Origin: Bacteroides sp.
Lineage (GTDB): Bacteria; Bacteroidota; Bacteroidia; Bacteroidales; Bacteroidaceae
Assembly: GCA_019414725.1 (NCBI GenBank)
Contig: DXLM01000008.1
Location: 46,076-65,376 of the forward strand
Length of the DNA stretch: 19,301 nt
Direction of reading: 5' to 3'
Below the pieces are notes generated by a model, which was not told the origin of the DNA, searched no databases, and was given only the letters and a program-made list of their open reading frames with translations. Made by a program: the position numbers and the translations under genes. This document shows, in pieces, positions 14,101 through 19,301 of the stretch (within the stretch, counting starts at the first letter, position 1; each line of letters starts with the position of its first letter).

Positions 14101-15252
14101 TTACAAGATCATTTGGAACCGGAGCTGCACGACACTGAAATTCTTATCACTAATCTCCTTTATATGCTTTCCCGGCATCACCCAGCTATAAGCCAGCTTC
14201 ATCCCTATATGCTTATTCATGTAATAATTCACGCCCAATGAAAAATCCTTTTGAGCCCCTCCCCACACACCGGCTTCCTCATTATTCATATCAAGTATAT
14301 TAAATCTTCCACACAGCTCCAATGCCCGCCCCACAGGTCTGCCCGGACAAGCCAATGCTTCATCATACCCATATTGCCTGCCTGTCAACAACCAGGAGCA
14401 TTGCACATATCCGCCATGTCCTGTATAATTTGTGAAATTCTGTTCACGCTTCACCATAGTCCGTATATACTCCCCTTGCAAAAAGAACCTCTGATGAGCG
14501 ATCATTAATTCCACCCCTTGTTTCAACTGGTACTTTGCATGATCTACCTTGGCGTAAATAAGATTCCGGTTATCAATAGTGCTCACCCCCGAAGATTTAT
14601 AAATAAACGTATTCTCGTCTTCATCTCCCGGCAATGCGCTATCCGGAGTACGATACACCACCGCCGCACCTATGTGTAACAATTTTCCCTCTTCGTTTAC
14701 AGGACGATACACCAAACGACCGTCTATGGCATATCCTTGTGAAATGTTTTTCACATTACCCAGGTCACTGTCTGTAAAGAAGCCGCCGGAAGCATAATAA
14801 TGTTTTCCATTGTAGGTATAAGAGGTTCCCATCCGTCTGCCATTGGTCAAAGCCAGCACGATTCCCGGTGACTGGTGAAAACGAAGATCGTACGTACTGC
14901 ATAGCATGTCCAAGGTGAAAGGTTCATAAAATTGTCCCACCTGAATAATATGCTTGCCCGAAGTATAAGCAGCAAAGGCATCCTTTATGGAAACCTTATT
15001 CCCTACATACCCCACCTCCATTTTCATGCTCCAATTCTGATAGGTCGCTTTCACCCCCAACCGCAAGTCATTAAACTCCGTACCGTTACCAAACAGGTTG
15101 TCATTCTTTAAATAAACGCCACCATCCATAAGCATCCGTCCGGTCAGTTTACACTTCAAATCCCCGGCAACCGGGTGTTGCGCGCGGGCAACTAAAGCAG
15201 CAGAGGGGAATAACAGGCACATCAATGCTTTAACATAAGTCATTCTTCCCAT
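14101..15252 (-). CDS. Outer-membrane porin, phosphate-selective OprO/OprP type
   Basis: 383-residue beta-barrel protein. A signal peptide (1-24; hydrophobic core LMCLLFPSAALVA, likely cleaved after ARA) is followed by alternating aromatic strands with short turns and large loops. The last residues (SVVQLRFQMIL) form a typical closing strand. Features matching the phosphate-selective porin O/P family include VGQFYEPFTLDMLCS (about 106-120), the GR.MG turn in NGRRMGTSY, and the late VNYYMNKHIGMKLAYSW strand. Trimeric pores of this family favour phosphate or polyphosphate anions. Beside the AEP operon it probably serves phosphonate or organophosphate entry; that is inference. Met4 (ATG at 15243) is an alternative start. 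It has its own promoter and is separate from the upstream viaA. Confidence 0.85.
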   Translation of the reverse strand: MGRMTYVKALMCLLFPSAALVARAQHPVAGDLKCKLTGRMLMDGGVYLKNDNLFGNGTEFNDLRLGVKATYQNWSMKMEVGYVGNKVSIKDAFAAYTSGKHIIQVGQFYEPFTLDMLCSTYDLRFHQSPGIVLALTNGRRMGTSYTYNGKHYYASGGFFTDSDLGNVKNISQGYAIDGRLVYRPVNEEGKLLHIGAAVVYRTPDSALPGDEDENTFIYKSSGVSTIDNRNLIYAKVDHAKYQLKQGVELMIAHQRFFLQGEYIRTMVKREQNFTNYTGHGGYVQCSWLLTGRQYGYDEALACPGRPVGRALELCGRFNILDMNNEEAGVWGGAQKDFSLGVNYYMNKHIGMKLAYSWVMPGKHIKEISDKNFSVVQLRFQMIL

Positions 15253-15279
15253 TGTATTCTTTTGTTTTTTACTTTATAA

Positions 15280-15310
15280 CAAATGTAAGAGGAATGACCT
15301 ATACTAAAAA
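15280..15310 (-). promoter_or_regulatory. Promoter of the porin gene
   Basis: On the minus strand TACATTTG (15287-15280) is a perfect TAnnTTTG -7 box, with a T-run (15310-15306) 18 bases upstream at the -33 position. The box ends 27 bases before the ATG. The leader holds no clear ribosome binding site. Confidence 0.6.
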
Positions 15311-15378
15311 TGAATAACCATTAATTTGATGATGAAGTTATTACGCGCAGAAAGCAAGTAATATTCATTTCATATTTA

Positions 15379-15395
15379 TGTAACAGAATTGTAAC
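15379..15395 (-). promoter_or_regulatory. GTTACA direct repeat upstream of the porin promoter
   Basis: On the minus strand, GTTACA, five bases, then GTTACA (15395-15379): an 11-base period like the array before the AEP operon. Over 18 aligned bases the two sites agree at 14. It touches the end of viaA and lies about 90 bases upstream of the -7 box, far for a classical activator site. Confidence 0.3.
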
Positions 15396-16709
15396 TTACA
15401 TTTCCCAATAACGTTCACAAAGATTCAAGTATTCCATCTCAGGCTTGTTGCCGAACACCAATCCGAAGAAAGAGGTCTTCCTCCGCTTAATCACTTTTAC
15501 CTGTTCCATTAAATCGCGGGATAAAGGCGGCATCTCGAAATCTGAGATCAATACGATATCCGATTCACGGAAATCATTTCCGTTGATGATATGCGCAGCT
15601 TCCCGAAGAGCCGGCTCTATATCCGTTCCACCGTCAAAACGTTTATTCAGAAACTCCGCCAACCTGGGCATATCCCGCCCCAAATCTTCAATCAATAACG
15701 ATACAGCCTCATCCGAGAAATTGATGACATAACATTTCCGATGGGTTTTCTCCGTCAGTTGCGCTATAGCCAAAATAGCCGATTTGGACAAGATCTCTCT
15801 GTTTCCCTGCATGGAGCCGGAAGTATCCACACAGATAATATAGGGTCCTTGCCCCGAAACCTTATGCTTGTCATCCTTTACCGGTTCCGTTTCCTTGGAC
15901 TGGTAATCGAACAGTTGCAATCTCTTTTCGGCATATCGTTCCATAAATACGGCACGCAGCGCATCATCCGCCAGATAGCAATACTCGACGGGCAGCAAAC
16001 TGTTCAAATCATTTCCCAAAGTCACCCCTGTGATATCACTATGCGGAGAGTGCCTGATCAGCCTCTTTTTATCTACGCCCGACAAAGAATCGTATTTTTG
16101 TTGGTCCCGGTGCTTCTTGCCCAGCAGACGCGCCAATTGCCGGATAGCCGGATTGCGCTTCATCACTGTTTCATACGGAAGCATCCTCCGGTACAAATCA
16201 GGATAATTATGAAGCAGCCACTCCATGCGCGACCCCAACAGTTTGTTACCCGACTCCTTTCCTTGCTTCCGGATCAACAAATCAAAACCTTCACATAAAC
16301 TGTTTATATGCATGTACTGATAGTCATACTCTTTGCGGGTAAGCAACTGATGCCATTTATCCAAAAAGAACTCCTTGGTCCGGGCCCCCTCTCCTCTCAG
16401 CAGAGAAGCATTCTCCAGCAAACTGATATAATAGTCAATATTCAGTTCCGCCAGTTCATACCTCTTTTTGAAAGCACCGCGCATCTGCTTCAAGTATTGC
16501 AAGAATGCCATATCCGGCAGATGTTCCGAAGAATAGAAAGCCTCCCACTCCGGAGTGTAGCGGGAATAATATTCCTGCAAAGAAGGTGTGGTACGCCGAT
16601 AGTACATCAACACTTTCTCTTCCAGTTCGCGTTGACGTACCACCCCGTTGCTCACATCCTCCTCGTATGCTTTGAATGTCCTATCTTTCAGTTCCTGAGA
16701 ATAGATCAT
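15396..16709 (-). CDS. viaA: VWA-domain protein, ViaA-like partner of RavA
   Basis: 437 residues. The N-terminal two thirds are helical and basic; the C-terminal third is a von Willebrand factor A domain. Its metal-ion-dependent adhesion site is complete: DTSGSM (295-300), Thr362 in DGGTDIEP and Asp390 in ISDFE. ViaA binds RavA and stimulates its ATPase; in enterobacteria the pair is linked to fumarate reductase, membrane lipids and aminoglycoside sensitivity. The ATG at 16709 (MIYSQELKD) is chosen: it overlaps ravA by 29 bases and follows GAGAGATCTGAAG. An in-frame ATG at 16757 would add 16 residues and lengthen the overlap to 77 bases. It is translated after ravA in one two-gene operon. No obvious terminator follows before the porin promoter. 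Confidence 0.85.
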   Translation of the reverse strand: MIYSQELKDRTFKAYEEDVSNGVVRQRELEEKVLMYYRRTTPSLQEYYSRYTPEWEAFYSSEHLPDMAFLQYLKQMRGAFKKRYELAELNIDYYISLLENASLLRGEGARTKEFFLDKWHQLLTRKEYDYQYMHINSLCEGFDLLIRKQGKESGNKLLGSRMEWLLHNYPDLYRRMLPYETVMKRNPAIRQLARLLGKKHRDQQKYDSLSGVDKKRLIRHSPHSDITGVTLGNDLNSLLPVEYCYLADDALRAVFMERYAEKRLQLFDYQSKETEPVKDDKHKVSGQGPYIICVDTSGSMQGNREILSKSAILAIAQLTEKTHRKCYVINFSDEAVSLLIEDLGRDMPRLAEFLNKRFDGGTDIEPALREAAHIINGNDFRESDIVLISDFEMPPLSRDLMEQVKVIKRRKTSFFGLVFGNKPEMEYLNLCERYWEM

Positions 16710-18303
16710 CTTCAGATCTCTCAACCTTATATTCCTGGTTCTCTTTTCGGTACGCATCTGCCATTTCGTTCAAATCATTCTTATATCGGTCTATGGTATT
16801 CTTCTGGTGGCGAAGCATCCTCCGCATGGAAGCCCGCTGCCTTTCGCTGAGAAACAAATGCTTCTCATAATATTCCGTTTCCGCATCCAGCAGCCCGGAC
16901 CAATCCTTCTCCACTCTGTCCAACGCTTCGGCCACCGATTTATATTTGGCTCCGAAATCCTCCGGCTCGGGTTCGGGCGGCGGTGGAGGACAATCCTCAT
17001 AGCACATCAAGTGATATTCATAATTATTGATATAAATGGAACGAAGCCCTTTTTTCAGCGTATATATCTTATTACGCGGAACTTTGGCATGGAGTATGGA
17101 ATCATATTTCTTCAGAATACAGCAGTTGGCTTTGTACTTGTCCTTATGCAGATAGAATAATTTACCGGTCTGATCCAGATGTTGATAGTCGGCTGCAAAA
17201 ATAAGGAGGCGCTCTTTCATCCGGACGCCCTCTACCTGGTAATAGTAAGTATCGATGACCTGTATGCCCGGATCGTTCACTTCACGCAAACTGTGTTCGG
17301 ACGATTGTCGGTCTTTCAGTTCTTCAATGTCCTGTTCCAGCCCTTTTATATTCAGCAGATAACCTTCGGCACTTTTCTGAATGGCAGCGTTCACCATCTC
17401 CTCTGCCGCCTCCATCTGATCCATCTCACTCCAAAGGCAATAGGACAGCAATGTACAGTCCGAAAGGCGGATAGTGTCCGATCCGTTCAGGAAAGCGGAA
17501 GTTTTCAGCAGCTTCACCATTTTCTTCCACCGGCGGTCCGACACATACAGAGGAGACGACACACCCCCCTCATTTTGTATCTGGAGGTTATATTGCTCTA
17601 TCCGGTCTTTCAAGGCATGAATCACTTCGAAAATAGAGTAATGGATTTTAATGGCAGCCATCTCCTTTTCCCACCGGATGTATTCCTCATCGGTGATCTG
17701 CAGTTGCTCGTCCACCACCGGTTCCGTTTCATCCGTAGAAGAAATCATCCGGTCAAATTCTCCCATATCCTCAATGCCTCCCACCAGACAGCGAAGCAGG
17801 AAACGGTCCCACAAGGCCTCCAGTCCCTGTCCCTGGGCAGGCAGTTCATTGGAAGCGGCGATCAGCCCTTTCAGAGGAACACGGATGGAAAACTGTCCGT
17901 TACGGTATATTTTTTCATTGATAATGGTGAGCAATGCATTCTGAATGGCCGGTCCGGCTTTCCATATCTCGTCCAGGAAAGCAATGGTGGCAGAAGGCAG
18001 ATAACCATCGACAATACGCTCATACGTATCTTCGTCTTTCAGTTTGGAAATGGAGACAGGACCGAATATTTCGTCCGGCGTACTGAATCGTGACATCAGA
18101 TATTCAAATGCGGAAGCGTTGCGGAATGCCAGTTTCAGCCGGCGCCCTACCATACTTTTAGCTACTCCCGGAGGGCCTAAAAGGAAAATGCTTTCCCCTG
18201 CCACAGCCGAAAGCAGAGCCAGAGCCACAATATGCTCCTTTTCAAAAACCCTTTCATTCAGTTGTTGTAACAGAGATGCTATACGAGGTTTCAATGTATT
18301 CAT
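16681..18303 (-). CDS. ravA: RavA-like MoxR-family AAA+ ATPase
   Basis: 540-residue cytoplasmic AAA+ ATPase, probably a hexameric chaperone working with ViaA. Walker A is GPPGVAKS (43-50), Walker B IAFLDE (107-112), sensor 1 AASNELP (149-155), an arginine-finger-like WDRFLLR (165-171) and sensor 2 VSDRRWKK (254-261), the last two typical of RavA. A discontinuous region of beta strands (about 340-435) resembles the RavA LARA domain, which in E. coli binds the lysine decarboxylase LdcI. It is followed by a Pro/Glu linker (438-448) and a long charged helical tail (450-540). E. coli RavA is about 500 residues, so this one is somewhat longer. It overlaps viaA. The ATG lacks a Shine-Dalgarno site; a possible minus-strand -7 box (GATATTTG, 18378-18371) lies upstream. 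Confidence 0.9.
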   Translation of the reverse strand: MNTLKPRIASLLQQLNERVFEKEHIVALALLSAVAGESIFLLGPPGVAKSMVGRRLKLAFRNASAFEYLMSRFSTPDEIFGPVSISKLKDEDTYERIVDGYLPSATIAFLDEIWKAGPAIQNALLTIINEKIYRNGQFSIRVPLKGLIAASNELPAQGQGLEALWDRFLLRCLVGGIEDMGEFDRMISSTDETEPVVDEQLQITDEEYIRWEKEMAAIKIHYSIFEVIHALKDRIEQYNLQIQNEGGVSSPLYVSDRRWKKMVKLLKTSAFLNGSDTIRLSDCTLLSYCLWSEMDQMEAAEEMVNAAIQKSAEGYLLNIKGLEQDIEELKDRQSSEHSLREVNDPGIQVIDTYYYQVEGVRMKERLLIFAADYQHLDQTGKLFYLHKDKYKANCCILKKYDSILHAKVPRNKIYTLKKGLRSIYINNYEYHLMCYEDCPPPPPEPEPEDFGAKYKSVAEALDRVEKDWSGLLDAETEYYEKHLFLSERQRASMRRMLRHQKNTIDRYKNDLNEMADAYRKENQEYKVERSEDDLFSGTER

Positions 18304-18331
18304 AAAAATTATCGACTAATGATGATCAACT

Positions 18332-18356
18332 AGTGGTGCATTAACCACCAACCACT
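18332..18356 (-). promoter_or_regulatory. Small alternative stem-loop in the ravA leader
   Basis: AGTGGT (18332-18337) can pair with ACCACT (18351-18356) or, shifted, GTGGT (18333-18337) with ACCAC (18344-18348). The two pairings exclude each other in the probable 5' leader of ravA. It is short and could be chance. Otherwise the 250-base divergent gap holds only promoters that I can see. Confidence 0.25.
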
Positions 18357-18517
18357 CCTTGTTTCTTATGCAAATATCTGAAAAAAGGATGTATTTCTCA
18401 TTAGAATGTATTTTTTCTTTTTGCAGAATTGCTGTTTTTTCATGATAGATTGGATAAGTTACAGTGACAAGGTTTATATCTTACACAAGCATGTAGTATT
18501 TTCTCCACTAAATTGCC

Positions 18518-18525
18518 TACCTTTG
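18518..18525 (+). promoter_or_regulatory. -7 box of the methyltransferase gene
   Basis: TACCTTTG, a perfect match to TAnnTTTG, lies 28 bases before the ATG at 18554. The -33 position offers only a T-run (18499-18502) at a short spacing. Confidence 0.55.
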
Positions 18526-18553
18526 CAACTTCAACAACAAACAATGATTCCAA

Positions 18554-19288
18554 ATGAAAACAAACTTGCTTTCCTCCGATAAAGACCCGATGGGAACTGC
18601 CATCGCCGATTATTTCAACCACAACAAAGCAGATAAGTTACGTGTATTTTCCTCACAGTTCGAGGAAGACGAAATACCCGTGAATCAATTATTCCGCCCT
18701 TATGACGAAATGCCGGAACTGGAACAGATTGCCTTACAAATGGCCGAAGGAAATATTCTGGACGTAGGAGCCGGAAGCGGCTGCCATGCACTGGCCTTGC
18801 AAGAGATGGGAAAAGAGGTATGCGCCATCGACATTTCCCCCCGTTCTGTAGAAGTAATGGAAAAAAGAGGGGTAAGGAATGTCCGTCAGATGAATCTTTT
18901 CGATCCGCATTTTCTAGAAACATTCGATACAATCCTCATGCTGATGAACGGATCGGGCATTATCGGGAAGTTGGAAAATATGGCAGCTTTCTTTCAAAAA
19001 ATGAAACAACTGCTTCGCCCCGGGGGATGTATCTTGATGGATTCCAGTGATCTCCGTTATCTTTTTGAAGATGAGGACGGGAGTTTCCTGATTGATCTGG
19101 CAGGAGATTATTATGGCGAAATAGACTTCCGGATGCAATACAAAAATATAAAAGGAGATTCTTTCGACTGGCTTTATGTCGATTTTCAGACACTCAGCCT
19201 GTATGCTGCCGGGAATGGATTCGAGGCGGAGCTTATCAAAGAGGGGGAGCACTATGATTATTTAACCCGCCTTCGATGGAAGGGATGA
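18554..19288 (+). CDS. Class I SAM-dependent methyltransferase
   Basis: 244-residue soluble protein with a Rossmann methyltransferase core. Motif I is ILDVGAGSGCHAL (68-80), and Asp93 in CAIDIS (90-95) ends strand 2, contacting the SAM ribose. Later come NLFDP (around 113), the strand-4 segment TFDTILMLMNGSG and the post-motif LLRPGGCILMD. About 65 residues precede the SAM fold and may form a lid. The substrate is unknown; the general profile is of a small-molecule or protein methyltransferase, and no DNA-methyltransferase catalytic motif is visible. It diverges from ravA and has its own promoter. A 12-codon reading frame (ATG 18544 to stop 18582) overlaps the start in another frame; neither ATG has a Shine-Dalgarno site. 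Confidence 0.9.
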   Translation: MKTNLLSSDKDPMGTAIADYFNHNKADKLRVFSSQFEEDEIPVNQLFRPYDEMPELEQIALQMAEGNILDVGAGSGCHALALQEMGKEVCAIDISPRSVEVMEKRGVRNVRQMNLFDPHFLETFDTILMLMNGSGIIGKLENMAAFFQKMKQLLRPGGCILMDSSDLRYLFEDEDGSFLIDLAGDYYGEIDFRMQYKNIKGDSFDWLYVDFQTLSLYAAGNGFEAELIKEGEHYDYLTRLRWKG

Positions 19289-19301
19289 CACTTATAGAAA
19301 G

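Noticed and set aside
15288..15395. Invertible (phase-variable) promoter in front of the porin
   Set aside because: No paired inverted repeats flank the promoter and no invertase gene is near; only direct repeats are present.
17179..18093. 304-codon plus-strand frame opposite ravA
   Set aside because: It is antisense to a gene with intact AAA+ motifs and has the biased composition of a shadow frame.

Overview
The window comes from a chromosome of the Bacteroidales, most likely Bacteroides or Phocaeicola. Evidence: moderate GC content, several start sites preceded by TAnnTTTG-type -7 boxes (TACTTTTG, TACATTTG, TACCTTTG), weak Shine-Dalgarno sites, and protein families typical of gut Bacteroidetes (a DUF5690-type transporter, an OprO/OprP-type porin). 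I see no insertion sequence, integrase, tRNA, rRNA or CRISPR array.

Layout. (1) 1-1110: the 3' part of a YqhD/butanol-dehydrogenase-like iron alcohol dehydrogenase, cut by the window edge. (2) 1423-6870: a tight three-gene operon whose order and sizes fit a MukF/MksF/JetA-like kleisin, a MukE/MksE/JetB-like partner and a MukB/MksB/JetC-like SMC ATPase. The nuclease gene (jetD/mksG) that defines Wadjet is absent; a strong terminator closes the operon. (3) 7187-9244: a HelD-type helicase that acts on RNA polymerase, in its own unit. (4) 9245-9623: a non-coding convergent gap with several hairpins, including an 87-nt element that is both an inverted repeat and a 21-nt-period tandem repeat. (5) 9624-15252: a 2-aminoethylphosphonate (AEP) utilisation island. 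It has an uncharacterised HTH protein, a divergent operon of MFS transporter, phnX and phnW, and a convergent outer-membrane phosphate-selective-type porin. (6) 15396-18303: a ravA-viaA pair (MoxR AAA+ ATPase and VWA partner) on the minus strand. (7) 18554-19288: a class I SAM methyltransferase diverging from ravA.

How they work together. In the AEP island, the porin would admit the solute through the outer membrane and the transporter would carry it across the inner membrane. PhnW would then move the amino group to pyruvate, giving phosphonoacetaldehyde and alanine, and PhnX would cleave the C-P bond to acetaldehyde and phosphate. The promoters of the transporter operon and of the porin both carry 11-bp-period TTACA direct repeats, oriented like their genes, which suggests one regulon. 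The SMC operon is the best candidate for a little-described system: a MukBEF/Wadjet-like loop extruder with an unusual ABC signature (GSEGTD) and no nuclease partner in view.
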